DNA from: JBAYJY01 sp041664945
GTDB lineage: Bacteria > UBP15 > UBA6099
Assembly: GCA_041664945.1 (NCBI GenBank)
Contig: JBAYJY010000080.1
Coordinates: forward strand, 1-19,970
Direction of reading: 5' to 3'
Length of the DNA: 19,970 nucleotides
The notes beneath the pieces were generated by a model, which was not told the origin of the DNA, did no database searches, and worked only from the letters and a program-made list of their open reading frames with translations. Below are positions 8,352-14,748 of this stretch, in pieces. The translations under genes and the position numbers were made by a program. Numbering within the stretch: position 1 is the first letter of the stretch; each line of letters begins with the position of its first letter.

Positions 8352-8380
8352 TTTATAAAACCTTATCATTCGACTGTCAA
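8352..8380 (-). promoter_or_regulatory. Strong sigma-70-type promoter for rubrerythrin
   Basis: On the minus strand a perfect TTGACA (8375-8380) is followed by exactly 17 bases and then TATAAA (8352-8357). It lies in the 120-base gap upstream of the rubrerythrin gene and points toward it. No operator palindrome was noticed overlapping it. Confidence 0.75.
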
Positions 8381-8420
8381 TTTCCTGCAAAAGTCGGATA
8401 CGCAAGTGTCAGATGATAAT

Positions 8421-8822
8421 TCATAGTCCGATTTTTCCAGCGATGAAGTAGGTGATGGTAGAAACAGAAGCAGCCAGCGCTGCCCCCCACACCAAGTCAA
8501 CGACAGTTACCAGAAGAGGCCAGTCTTTAGCCACCGCCAAGTTGGTCAGATCGTAGGTGGCATAACAAACAAATCCGAATAGCGCCCCAAAAAGAAGGGC
8601 GCGCATCCATGACCCTTTCTCCATGGCCGGAGCGATTACAAACACCACGAGCCCAACGATAAAGATAAGATAAAAAACAATGGCCGCAATCCAGTTGACA
8701 TCCGGTTTCATCAACGCGCCGATCTGTTGACGATAAAAATTCTTCGCAACAATTCCGAGCCAAAACATATCAATAGCTAAGAACACAGGAAGCGCTATGA
8801 GATAGAGTTTTGTAAACAACAC
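8421..8822 (-). CDS. DUF2177 family membrane protein
   Basis: The 133-aa product has four predicted membrane helices and matches the DUF2177 pattern: DMFWLGIVAKNFYRQQIG in the first part and ATYDLTNLAVAKDWP followed by DLVWGAALAA near the end. The molecular function of the family is unknown. The start is a GTG at 8822 that directly follows the TAA of the TspO-like gene with no gap; AAGGA lies about eight bases before it, inside the upstream gene. This strongly suggests one transcript and coupled translation. DUF2177 and TspO-like genes are, as far as I recall, often neighbours, which fits a shared role in membrane or redox homeostasis, but that is inference. Confidence 0.85.
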   Translation of the reverse strand: MLFTKLYLIALPVFLAIDMFWLGIVAKNFYRQQIGALMKPDVNWIAAIVFYLIFIVGLVVFVIAPAMEKGSWMRALLFGALFGFVCYATYDLTNLAVAKDWPLLVTVVDLVWGAALAASVSTITYFIAGKIGL

Positions 8823-9584
8823 TTATTTATCCTTTTTCTTTATGCTTATAAATGCTGTTGTCCCTAAAAAGGCAAACATGCAAAGAGCCACAGTCCAAAT
8901 TACAATCGGGTACTGCCTATCAAAGCCGTTTGCCGAAAGGTGCTTGGAGAGAATTGCGCCATACGCCCAAATGAGCACGAGCCCATAAGGGATGACGCGG
9001 TCGAGCAGCATGCGCCACGAGCCGATCAGAGCTCCTACCAAGAGCGCCGCTACTGTCCACAAACTATCAGGGATTCCAAACCCATTCCAGCCGATATAAA
9101 CCAAAAAAACCGTAATGTTGGCAATCGTGGCGACAGTAATCCAGCCAAAATAAACACTAAATGGCAAACGCACGAGCCAGCGCTCCTTGGGGGCGAGAAC
9201 GCTTACGCGGAAAATATCGGCAATCCGAATAAGCGTGAACAACAACCCGGCCATGATGAGAACTGAAAGCCAAATCAGATCGTAATGCCAGGCAAATAAC
9301 CATGAAGCGTTCAAGAGGGCGTTCACAATGAATATGCGGTTTACTTGCGCCACTAAATGATCTTTCCCGCGCCATAACTGATAAACGACATATATCCCAA
9401 GAAGGGTGTAAATCAATCCCCAAATTGAAAACGCGTATCCAGCCGGCGCAAACAGATTGGGATATTTGTAAGATATTTCCCCAGTGCCTCTGCCGGCCAG
9501 TGGCAAAGCCACTGCCAAATAATTGACTGCAATCATGACGACATACGCCGCCAATGTTGATATCTTTGTGATTTTTGTATTCAT
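8823..9584 (-). CDS. TspO/MBR-like tryptophan-rich sensory protein, long form
   Basis: The 253-aa product is a polytopic membrane protein of the TspO/MBR superfamily. The landmark FAPAGYAFSIWGLIY segment is at about residues 45-59; later helices carry NASWLFAWHYDLIW and the PFSVYFGWITVATIAN stretch typical of the long form. Classical TspO proteins have five helices in about 160 residues; this one has about seven and belongs to the roughly 250-residue group. TspO proteins bind porphyrins and related ligands and affect stress responses; the role of the long form is poorly known. The ATG at 9584 has only a weak, distant AGGA. It is the first gene of a pair with the DUF2177 gene. Confidence 0.88.
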   Translation of the reverse strand: MNTKITKISTLAAYVVMIAVNYLAVALPLAGRGTGEISYKYPNLFAPAGYAFSIWGLIYTLLGIYVVYQLWRGKDHLVAQVNRIFIVNALLNASWLFAWHYDLIWLSVLIMAGLLFTLIRIADIFRVSVLAPKERWLVRLPFSVYFGWITVATIANITVFLVYIGWNGFGIPDSLWTVAALLVGALIGSWRMLLDRVIPYGLVLIWAYGAILSKHLSANGFDRQYPIVIWTVALCMFAFLGTTAFISIKKKDK

Positions 9585-9807
9585 GGTTTTTTATTTAATC
9601 CTACATTCCCAATACCAGCGCAATATCGTCTGAATCTTCAACACACCTTTTTATCTTACGCTAAAATACATCGGGTGTGGACAATTCCGCCAAAATTAGT
9701 TTCGTTCCGATAAAGTTCTCCCCGCATGTTCTTGATTGAACCTGCTGAAGTCTATGCCGGATAGCCGAACAGGGCAGTGACTTTGTGCCGTCCGTTTATT
9801 GATAGGT

Positions 9808-9840
9808 TGTTCGGGGAGCATATCGCGGGGCTGAGAGTTG
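9808..9840 (+). repeat. 33-bp dispersed repeat, copy 2
   Basis: The sequence begins TGTTCGGGGAGCATATCGCG and continues GGGCTGAGAGTTG. The matching frame reads LFGEHIAGLRV and ends at a TGA twelve bases after the repeat. It lies 83 bases before the glycosylase start, and copy 3 lies just after that gene in the same orientation. Confidence 0.75.
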
Positions 9841-9866
9841 TTAGAAGTTGAAACATTATGTAGAAT
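9838..9866 (+). promoter_or_regulatory. Candidate promoter of the DNA glycosylase gene
   Basis: TTGTTA (9838-9843), 17 bases, then TAGAAT (9861-9866), about 57 bases before the start codon. The -35 hexamer begins in the last bases of repeat copy 2, using the variant bases TTG that the other two copies lack. Hexamers are only moderate matches. Confidence 0.35.
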
Positions 9867-9922
9867 CTCGATGCAAATAATTTCAGTAGTTCTTAAAAAA
9901 TGAAATGCTTTGGAGCAATATT

Positions 9923-10648
9923 ATGAAACTGAATTGGGTGATCGAAAATAAAGATATCGTAAAAGTAAAGAAGTTCTACGATCAGCATAAAGACAATGAC
10001 GTTGTTTCTCAAAGAACAATACGCAATTTGAGGGAGCAAACACCTGCATTTTCAAAAAACGCCTTTTGGAAATCGATGATTTCGTGTCTTCTGACAACAC
10101 AGCAAAAATCAGGACCTGGAAAGCCGGTTAATAATTTCATCAATGAGACGCCGTTTCCGCTCGACTATGATTTATGCAAACAAAAAAAACATCTAAATAT
10201 ATTTGTTAACAAAACTTTATCTATTTATGGAGGGATACGAAGGGGGAATAGCATAGGTAATGAAGCATCATCCAACTACGAATGGTTAGAAACATCGGGC
10301 TGGCCAATTGTAAGAAAATTATACAAAGAATTAAGCGGCGCTGACAGCAAGCAGAAAGAGCGGGAAGCAGCCAATGTAATAATTGATAATATGAAGGGCT
10401 TTGGGCCTAAACAATCGAGAAATCTTCTACAGGATTTAGGTCTCACAAAATACGAGATACCTGTAGATAGTAGAATTACAAAGTGGCTAAACGACTTCGG
10501 TTTTCCTATTAAACTCACTGCAACAGCTTTGTCGGACAGAAATTATTACAATTTTGTTTTAGATGGCTTTCAAGAGCTTTGTGAGAGATGCGATATATAC
10601 CCATGTCTTATGGATGCAGCAATTTTTTCAAGCTTCGACAAGAAATGA
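9923..10648 (+). CDS. HhH-GPD DNA glycosylase/AP lyase, Ogg1-like
   Basis: The 241-aa product is predicted to excise oxidised bases, most likely 8-oxoguanine, and nick the strand. The helix-hairpin-helix is MKGFGPKQSRNLLQDLGLT. The lysine K163 in GPK and the aspartate D182 in IPVDSR are 19 residues apart, the same spacing as the catalytic K249/D268 pair of human OGG1. The C-terminal part has several cysteines (CERCDIYPCL), but not in the order of an EndoIII-type [4Fe-4S] loop, so an iron-sulphur cluster is doubtful. The ATG at 9923 is chosen because GGAG lies eight bases upstream; an ATG at 9905 has none. The gene is AT-rich and bracketed by two direct 33-bp repeats. It converges on the HEPN-like gene. 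Confidence 0.8.
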   Translation: MKLNWVIENKDIVKVKKFYDQHKDNDVVSQRTIRNLREQTPAFSKNAFWKSMISCLLTTQQKSGPGKPVNNFINETPFPLDYDLCKQKKHLNIFVNKTLSIYGGIRRGNSIGNEASSNYEWLETSGWPIVRKLYKELSGADSKQKEREAANVIIDNMKGFGPKQSRNLLQDLGLTKYEIPVDSRITKWLNDFGFPIKLTATALSDRNYYNFVLDGFQELCERCDIYPCLMDAAIFSSFDKK

Positions 10649-10653
10649 CCGAA

Positions 10654-10686
10654 TGTTCTGGGAGCATATCGCGGGTCTGAGAGTGG
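10654..10686 (+). repeat. 33-bp dispersed repeat, copy 3
   Basis: The sequence begins TGTTCTGGGAGCATATCGCG and continues GGTCTGAGAGTGG. It starts six bases after the glycosylase stop codon and 36 bases before the stop of the convergent HEPN-like gene, so it occupies the whole junction. It has no T-rich tail or stem that would make it a terminator. Confidence 0.75.
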
Positions 10687-10721
10687 TGCAGTGATATGAA
10701 ATAAAGCCTTTGAAATTGCTT

Positions 10722-11732
10722 CTATTGAGCCATCAACCAATTTACCAAACATATTCTTGTGTTATTTATTAGTTGACGTCTGAACATATCTTCATTGTGC
10801 TCTTCATTTGAAAAGCTAAACATATTTCTTTCCAGATCCGCTAATAACAACTTTCCACTATGGAGTATTTTTGACCGATATTGATATATTTCATCAGCAT
10901 ATTTTTTGAATGTAGGCTCTGGTGATCCAAAATCGTGTAAAAAGCTTAAAAACTTCTGTCTTACTTGATATTGTGGTTGGCCGCATTCAGAGCACCTTTT
11001 TTCCGTAACATTTCTATGTTCATAATTAATTAAAGTTTCTAAACTTGAAACAAATGCCGCGAATGAAAGGCTTGCCATTTGGGTCCAGATATCTATAGCA
11101 TTGCAAAACAATATACATGATGAATCAAATGCTTTTTTGGCTTCATCATTTAATCTAATATATTTTGTCAATAAAACATCTATACAACTCGGCAAATCAA
11201 AAGGGCGGAAATAGTGATCTCTGTAGTAATCTCTTGGCTCACAGTATTTCATTGGTGTAGAATCAGGCATGGAAAACTCAGAAATACTGCTAACGAATTC
11301 TGGATAAGAATAAAAATGTTGCCCCATTAATATTTTGCGATCTGAAGTTGGATAAACATCCCCCATCGGAATAACCCATGCCTGTTCTGCTCCATAATTA
11401 AATAATCTGAAATTGCTCAAAACTGATAATAGGCAAGTAAGTTCGTTTACCTTACGCTGACCAGTAGTTAATAGTGTTATTTCAAACTCCATAGGATCTT
11501 TAATAGGGTCTTTAAACTGCTCTTTTAAGCCTTCTTCCCAAGTTGGATAGTATTCGGTTTCAGGCTTCTCAAAGCGATATTCAATAATTAATGGATAATG
11601 TCCTACAACGACATGTGGCGTTGGCGCTTCTTTATCGGGTGGTAATAGTTGAAATATGTCTTTATAACGATACGAACCAGTCACTGGCACTAACGACATT
11701 ACTATTTGTCGTCTGAAAAAGTATTCAGTCAA
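10722..11732 (-). CDS. HEPN-like protein of unknown function, candidate RNase or defence factor
   Basis: The 336-aa product has no signal peptide or membrane helix. The N-terminal two thirds (beta-rich, with GHYPLIIEYRFE and a long mixed segment) are not recognised. The C-terminal part looks like a large HEPN domain: a helix with AFVSSLETLINYEH, a CSECGQ pair (C247, C250), and RSKILHSG, in which R286 and H291 form an Rx4H motif as in HEPN ribonucleases. HEPN proteins of this size are frequent in toxin-antitoxin and anti-phage settings, but no partner gene is adjacent. A TTG start at 11732 is favoured because GAGG lies eight bases upstream; the first ATG (11699) has no ribosome binding site. 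The gene is very AT-rich (15 of 60 bases are G or C in 11101-11160). The HEPN call rests on eye inspection only. Confidence 0.55.
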   Translation of the reverse strand: MTEYFFRRQIVMSLVPVTGSYRYKDIFQLLPPDKEAPTPHVVVGHYPLIIEYRFEKPETEYYPTWEEGLKEQFKDPIKDPMEFEITLLTTGQRKVNELTCLLSVLSNFRLFNYGAEQAWVIPMGDVYPTSDRKILMGQHFYSYPEFVSSISEFSMPDSTPMKYCEPRDYYRDHYFRPFDLPSCIDVLLTKYIRLNDEAKKAFDSSCILFCNAIDIWTQMASLSFAAFVSSLETLINYEHRNVTEKRCSECGQPQYQVRQKFLSFLHDFGSPEPTFKKYADEIYQYRSKILHSGKLLLADLERNMFSFSNEEHNEDMFRRQLINNTRICLVNWLMAQ

Positions 11733-11952
11733 TATTCAAACCTCAAGGCATTTGCTTAAAGATCACGCTTTTATTTTACCACAAATATTTTGCTCCACAT
11801 CACTTATCTCCACATAGCTCCGGCATAAACCTTCAAATACTTTGTTGTTATCAATGTGTTACACCTGTGTTACGGCACTTTAGAGCATTATTGCATACAT
11901 GCGCCAAAATGCAAATCGCAAAAAGTCTTTTATTCACTTTATTATTTCTGAA

Positions 11953-11994
11953 TGGAGTTAGTGGGATTCGAACCCACGACCTTCTGACTGCCAG
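11953..11994 (-). pseudogene. 3' fragment of a tRNA gene, apparently tRNA-Ala(GGC)
   Basis: Read on the minus strand, the sequence gives an anticodon loop CTGGCAG (U33, anticodon GGC, A37), 3' stem TCAGA, a five-base variable region AGGTC, a perfect T arm (GTGGG TTCGAAT CCCAC), then TAACTCC and discriminator A. The 5' half should supply GGAGTTA and TCTGA, but the sequence beyond the anticodon loop is instead a stem-loop (CCAGG CGAGA CCTGG, 11991-12005) and a terminator. So only the 3' half exists. Such 3' pieces are typical of attachment sites left by tRNA-targeting integrases. The amino-acid identity depends on the alignment of the loop. Confidence 0.6.
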
Positions 11995-12014
11995 GCGAGA
12001 CCTGGCCCCTCACA

Positions 12015-12040
12015 GAAAAGCCCGCTCCGGCGGGCTTTTC
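12015..12040. terminator. Perfect bidirectional intrinsic terminator
   Basis: GAAAAGCCCGC, loop TCCG, GCGGGCTTTTC: an eleven-base perfect inverted repeat with an A run on one side and a T run on the other, so it can stop transcription in both directions. It sits directly upstream of the tRNA fragment in that fragment's direction. Confidence 0.85.
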
Positions 12041-12128
12041 CTCTATATGACTGGGCTTTTTGCTGATCGCAAGATCGTTGCAGGCGTTGCATAGTTGGGC
12101 CGATTCTGTATCTCCAGTGACACAAAAA

Positions 12129-12156
12129 GTGACACACCCTTGCATGTGGCTATAAA
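12129..12156 (+). promoter_or_regulatory. Candidate rightward promoter of the accessory operon
   Basis: GTGACA (12129-12134), 16 bases, then TATAAA (12151-12156). GTGACAC also occurs at 12117-12123, giving a short direct repeat that could be an operator. It would yield a leader of about 220 bases before the first gene at 12385. Confidence 0.4.
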
Positions 12157-12202
12157 GCAACATCAACCCACCACGCGTCCGTACCGATTCCGCCTACCAG
12201 AG

Positions 12203-12224
12203 AAAAAACCGACCTTTTTGGTCG
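12203..12224 (-). terminator. Leftward intrinsic terminator
   Basis: On the minus strand CGACC AAAAA GGTCG is followed by G and six T residues (A run at 12203-12208 on the plus strand). There is no leftward gene immediately to its right, so it may insulate the tRNA side or be left from a lost gene. Confidence 0.5.
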
Positions 12225-12384
12225 AGGGCAGGTATACCCTGTTTGGGTCCCTCGTTCAGGTTTACGTTCGGAGCCCACCGGGGTCGAGTCAGGCTTGCGC
12301 CCACGCGCGTCGTGCTATGACATCGTGATGCGAGTCATGTGTGTCTTCACATAAGAATGTAACGATGAAAGGAGGTGGTTTCAT

Positions 12385-12537
12385 GTGAATCGGTCTGTAA
12401 CAAAAGTGGTCGGGTTCATCCTGCTCACTATCGTGTCCGGGTTCCTGTTCGGCCTCGGCCTGTACTGGTCGGAGAAGTGGATGGGAATGCTGGACACAAA
12501 GATTCGAGGTTTGTTTGCACGGCCTGCGCGTCGTTAG
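12385..12537 (+). CDS. Small single-pass membrane protein, 50 aa
   Basis: It starts at GTG 12385 after AAAGGAGGTGG, a very strong ribosome binding site; the ATG two bases earlier is out of frame and stops at once. The product MNRSVTKVVGFILLTIVSGF continues LFGLGLYWSEKWMGMLD and a basic tail ending RPARR. One membrane helix spans about residues 7-28, with a basic N-terminus and a basic C-terminal tail. No family was recognised. It resembles the 52-aa membrane protein at 13199 in size and in a FGL-x-LY motif just after the helix, so the two may be related or play similar roles. First gene of the rightward block. Confidence 0.65.
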   Translation: MNRSVTKVVGFILLTIVSGFLFGLGLYWSEKWMGMLDTKIRGLFARPARR

Positions 12538-12557
12538 TTGCACATGCGTAGGTAATG

Positions 12558-12606
12558 AAGGCCCGTCATCGGAATGCTCAGTTGAGCGCCGGCGGTGGGC
12601 CGTTTT
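12558..12606 (+). terminator. Intergenic hairpin with T run (terminator or attenuator)
   Basis: GGCCC (12560-12564) pairs with GGGCC (12597-12601), enclosing an inner hairpin around GCTCA GT TGAGC, and is followed by GTTTT. It lies between the 50-aa and 164-aa genes. It may cause partial termination, since the next gene has no obvious promoter of its own. Confidence 0.5.
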
Positions 12607-12654
12607 GCGTTTGGGGCCAATGAGCCCCGCCAAATCCAAACGGAGGTGATCCAA

Positions 12655-13149
12655 ATGAGGATCAACACAGTATTCAGCAAGAAGGTTAGCACAGGGCAGT
12701 TTGAGAACGAGACGTACACCGTGACCGTCGAAGCCGAAAGCGAATTTAACCACATCGATCAGGTTGCGGACTATCTGTTTGCCCAAGCACGTGCGGCAGT
12801 GGATCGGCAGATCAAAGGGACCGCAGTCAGCACGGATCCTGCAACAATGATCCCAGCAGTGGAACAGAAAACACGTCCGGAGCCTGTTCAGCAGCAGGAA
12901 ACACCAAGGACGGCTCCGAAGCAGCAAGAGAAACCGGCGTCAACATCGAATGGCAACGGTAGTCTGCTAATCACGGAAAAGCAGATCGGTATGGCTCGCA
13001 AGTTGATGGGCGAGGTATTCGACAGCAAGACGGAAGCTGCGCGGTGGCTGAAGCAGAGCACCGGAGCAGAACGCGTGAATGATCTTTCGAGGAAGCAGGC
13101 ATCCCGCACGATCGAATCGCTCATGGACATGAAGCGCGAGTCGGCCTGA
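12655..13149 (+). CDS. Plasmid/phage-type hypothetical protein, 164 aa
   Basis: The ATG at 12655 is preceded by CGGAGGTG at six bases; a 20-codon open extension upstream lacks a ribosome binding site. The N-terminal 50 residues look like a small beta-alpha module (FSKKVSTGQFENETYTVTVE then a helix with YLFAQARAAVDRQIKG). A proline- and glutamine-rich linker follows. The last 55 residues (ITEKQIGMARKLMGEVFDSK, then LSRKQASRTIESLMDM) look like the small helical domain found at the C-terminus of several plasmid and phage DNA-annealing and accessory proteins. With DUF932 and a PD-(D/E)XK nuclease nearby, a role in DNA metabolism of a mobile element is plausible. No family name can be given. Confidence 0.7.
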   Translation: MRINTVFSKKVSTGQFENETYTVTVEAESEFNHIDQVADYLFAQARAAVDRQIKGTAVSTDPATMIPAVEQKTRPEPVQQQETPRTAPKQQEKPASTSNGNGSLLITEKQIGMARKLMGEVFDSKTEAARWLKQSTGAERVNDLSRKQASRTIESLMDMKRESA

Positions 13150-13198
13150 TGCGATACCGCAAGCATCGACAGCATCAACCGGAAGGAGGTGAAGCGTT

Positions 13199-13357
13199 AT
13201 GGCAATCCTGAAGTACATCGCAATGCTGCTGTTCTATGCCGTGCTGACTGTTGTTGTCGTGGTCTCGTGGCAGTTCGGCCTCGACCTGTATCAAACCCGG
13301 CTGCGCCAGCATGTTCTTTCCAGACTGACAGAAGCCAAAGCTGAGATAACCGAGTGA
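13199..13357 (+). CDS. Small single-pass membrane protein, 52 aa
   Basis: It starts at ATG 13199 six bases after AAGGAGGTG. The product begins MAILKYIAMLLFYAVLTVVV and continues VVSWQFGLDLYQTRLRQHVL, ending in a charged helix (TEAKAEITE). One helix spans about residues 5-26. The motif QFGLDLY after the helix recalls LFGLGLYW in the 50-aa protein. No known family was recognised. It is too short for confident classification, but the ribosome binding site and the clean membrane pattern support it as a real gene. Confidence 0.65.
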   Translation: MAILKYIAMLLFYAVLTVVVVVSWQFGLDLYQTRLRQHVLSRLTEAKAEITE

Positions 13358-13378
13358 CGCTCGGCAACACATTCCGCG

Positions 13379-13416
13379 AAGGGGGCTGGGGAGCATCGCG
13401 CTTTCCAGCCCCTTTT
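13379..13416 (+). terminator. Intergenic hairpin with T run before the DUF932 gene
   Basis: AAGGGGGCTGG pairs with CCAGCCCCTT around a loop that includes GCATCGCGC, and TTTT ends the structure. It lies 24 bases before the DUF932 start codon, close to that gene's ribosome binding site, so it could act as a terminator/attenuator or protect an mRNA end. Confidence 0.6.
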
Positions 13417-13440
13417 GCATTATGCCAAAGGAGCATAACG

Positions 13441-14349
13441 ATGAACGAAAAAACTCTGAAGTTGATCGAAGCAATCAATGCGTATGACGCCCTGAAGTGG
13501 GATGAAGTAGCGCCCGCTAACTCCATCAACTATGGTCCCTTGCACTTCTGGTACAAGGGCAGGCACATAGACGTTACTGACACCGCAGCGCGGCAGTTGT
13601 GCGTGCTGAATGGAATCCCGCCGGCATTCTTTATGGATACGATGCGCTGGGATGAGAAAATGTCAGTGTTCAATCGTCTCAACGAGGAACGCGGTGACAC
13701 GGAGCACATGTTCCGCTTCTCCGGCGACACGCTGTATGGTGTCGTCAGCCCCAAGTATCGCCGCATAGACAACTCACGTATGTTGTCCATTCTCGAAACT
13801 GCGGCCGACTCTGGACTGCCGTTGATGCCGGTCAAGTATAAGCTCGATACGGATCACAGCCGAATCGTCTTAGTCCCGGAGCACGCGCAAGTCGGCGAGC
13901 TTACTCCATCGCTCACGATAACGAATTCCGAATGCGGACTTGCGAGTCTGAACCTGTGGGCCGGTGTCTATCGCTGGGTTTGCACAAACGGCTTGATGGT
14001 GCCGGTCGGAGACATCGCTCGCTCCAGATGGTTTCACATCGGCAATGCCGCCATTAGCCTGCCGGACATCTGCATCGTTCTTAATCGGTCGGTGGAGTAC
14101 GTCCAGTTGCTCTATGAAGCCCGCTCCAGGTATCTACGCCCGGAAGACAAGGTGCGTATCCTCAACAACGTTTCGGAAGTATTGGGGCAACGTGTGGCGG
14201 AAAAAGTCTCCGACGTGGCCAACGCTGAATATAGCGGCGCGCCTACGCTCTATCACGCCGTCAACGCAATAACGAGAACGGCACAGATGTTCCGCCCGCA
14301 GGTGCAGAGCGATGTCGAACGCTTTGCCGGTCGCCTGCTGGCCGCATGA
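13441..14349 (+). CDS. DUF932 family protein (phage/plasmid-like)
   Basis: The 302-aa product belongs to the DUF932 (phage/plasmid-like, TIGR03299-type) family by eye: LYGVVSPKYRRIDNSRML at residues 98-115 is the family's hallmark, followed by a region with LTITNSECGLASLNLWAGVYRWVCTNGL and the C-terminal helical part. The family is widespread on plasmids and prophages; its biochemical role is unknown, with DNA replication or recombination suspected. The ATG at 13441 has AAGGAG eight bases upstream; the open frame extends 29 codons further back into the preceding hairpin and is rejected as start. Length is normal for the family. It is central to the argument that this block is a mobile element. 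Confidence 0.8.
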   Translation: MNEKTLKLIEAINAYDALKWDEVAPANSINYGPLHFWYKGRHIDVTDTAARQLCVLNGIPPAFFMDTMRWDEKMSVFNRLNEERGDTEHMFRFSGDTLYGVVSPKYRRIDNSRMLSILETAADSGLPLMPVKYKLDTDHSRIVLVPEHAQVGELTPSLTITNSECGLASLNLWAGVYRWVCTNGLMVPVGDIARSRWFHIGNAAISLPDICIVLNRSVEYVQLLYEARSRYLRPEDKVRILNNVSEVLGQRVAEKVSDVANAEYSGAPTLYHAVNAITRTAQMFRPQVQSDVERFAGRLLAA

Positions 14350-14383
14350 TTCCCATTACACCGTAACTGAAAGGAGGTGACAC

Positions 14384-14656
14384 ATGGCTATTCTGATGAT
14401 CCTTGTTCCAGCAATCTCGATTCTGTTCTTCATAGCATTCGAGATGCCGCGCGCATGGCGCAAACAATTCGTGCGGCTGCCCGTGTTCTTGCCTACCAAT
14501 ATCTTCGCGTTCTTCATAGGCTCGTTCGCAAGGGGCGTCTTCGGCCCGATTGCGGCGTTCCTCGGAGAGATTGTACTGTTCGCGGGACTACTCGGCATCC
14601 GCTCCATAACACGCTTTGGAGAGCGGAGAGAGCAGCGCAAAAAGAAGCAGACGTAA
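14384..14656 (+). CDS. Small membrane protein, 90 aa
   Basis: The ATG at 14384 follows AAAGGAGGTGACAC, a perfect ribosome binding site. Two or three hydrophobic segments are visible: about residues 2-20 (AILMILVPAISILFFIAF), 37-53 (PTNIFAFFIGSFARGVF) and 55-73 (PIAAFLGEIVLFAGLLGI). The tail is strongly basic (RFGERREQRKKKQT) and should be cytoplasmic. No family was recognised. It is the third small membrane protein in this block. Confidence 0.65.
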   Translation: MAILMILVPAISILFFIAFEMPRAWRKQFVRLPVFLPTNIFAFFIGSFARGVFGPIAAFLGEIVLFAGLLGIRSITRFGERREQRKKKQT

Positions 14657-14699
14657 TGACTGTGCGGCGCGATTCTGCGTAGGACAACATAACAGCATG

Positions 14700-14721
14700 G
14701 GGCGGGGCCACGGCTCCGCCC
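14700..14721 (+). other. GC-rich hairpin before the nuclease gene
   Basis: GGGCGGGG pairs with CTCCGCCC (one G-T pair) around a CCACGG loop, 28 bases before the nuclease start. There is no T run, so it is not a convincing terminator; it fits the pattern of hairpins between genes of this block. Confidence 0.5.
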
Positions 14722-14748
14722 TATGACTTTCTAAAGGAGACGATAACA

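Larger units (their letters stand above)
9585..9922. other. Intergenic region between divergent TspO-like and glycosylase genes
   Basis: It contains copy 2 of the 33-bp repeat, a candidate promoter for the glycosylase gene and that gene's ribosome binding site. No further gene, tRNA or clear terminator was seen. Confidence 0.5.
11733..12384. other. Boundary region between AT-rich and GC-rich blocks
   Basis: It holds, in order, an AT-rich spacer, a 3' tRNA fragment, a perfect bidirectional terminator, a candidate rightward promoter, a leftward terminator and an untranslated leader. No credible protein gene is present; short frames across the tRNA fragment are the usual artefacts of tRNA sequence. 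A leftward frame from 12166 ends in the tRNA and looks like run-on, with no start or upstream gene body. Confidence 0.5.

Noticed and set aside
10654..10686. Repeat copy 3 as a terminator between the convergent genes
   Set aside because: The repeat forms no convincing stem and has no T run.
11953..12040. A complete tRNA gene
   Set aside because: No 5' acceptor strand GGAGTTA, D arm or 5' anticodon stem TCTGA is present; that side holds a small hairpin and a terminator.
11867..12166. Protein frames on both strands across the tRNA fragment (including one reading SGIRTHDL)
   Set aside because: These peptides are the familiar artefacts of translating the T arm of a tRNA gene. There is no ribosome binding site and the leftward frame runs into a TAG just upstream, so it is not the tail of an integrase gene either.
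12233..12238. TATACC as a -10 box for the accessory operon
   Set aside because: No acceptable -35 hexamer lies 16-18 bases upstream.
12289..12927. Minus-strand frame of 212 codons
   Set aside because: It overlaps two plus-strand genes with strong ribosome binding sites, has low-complexity composition and no recognisable domain.
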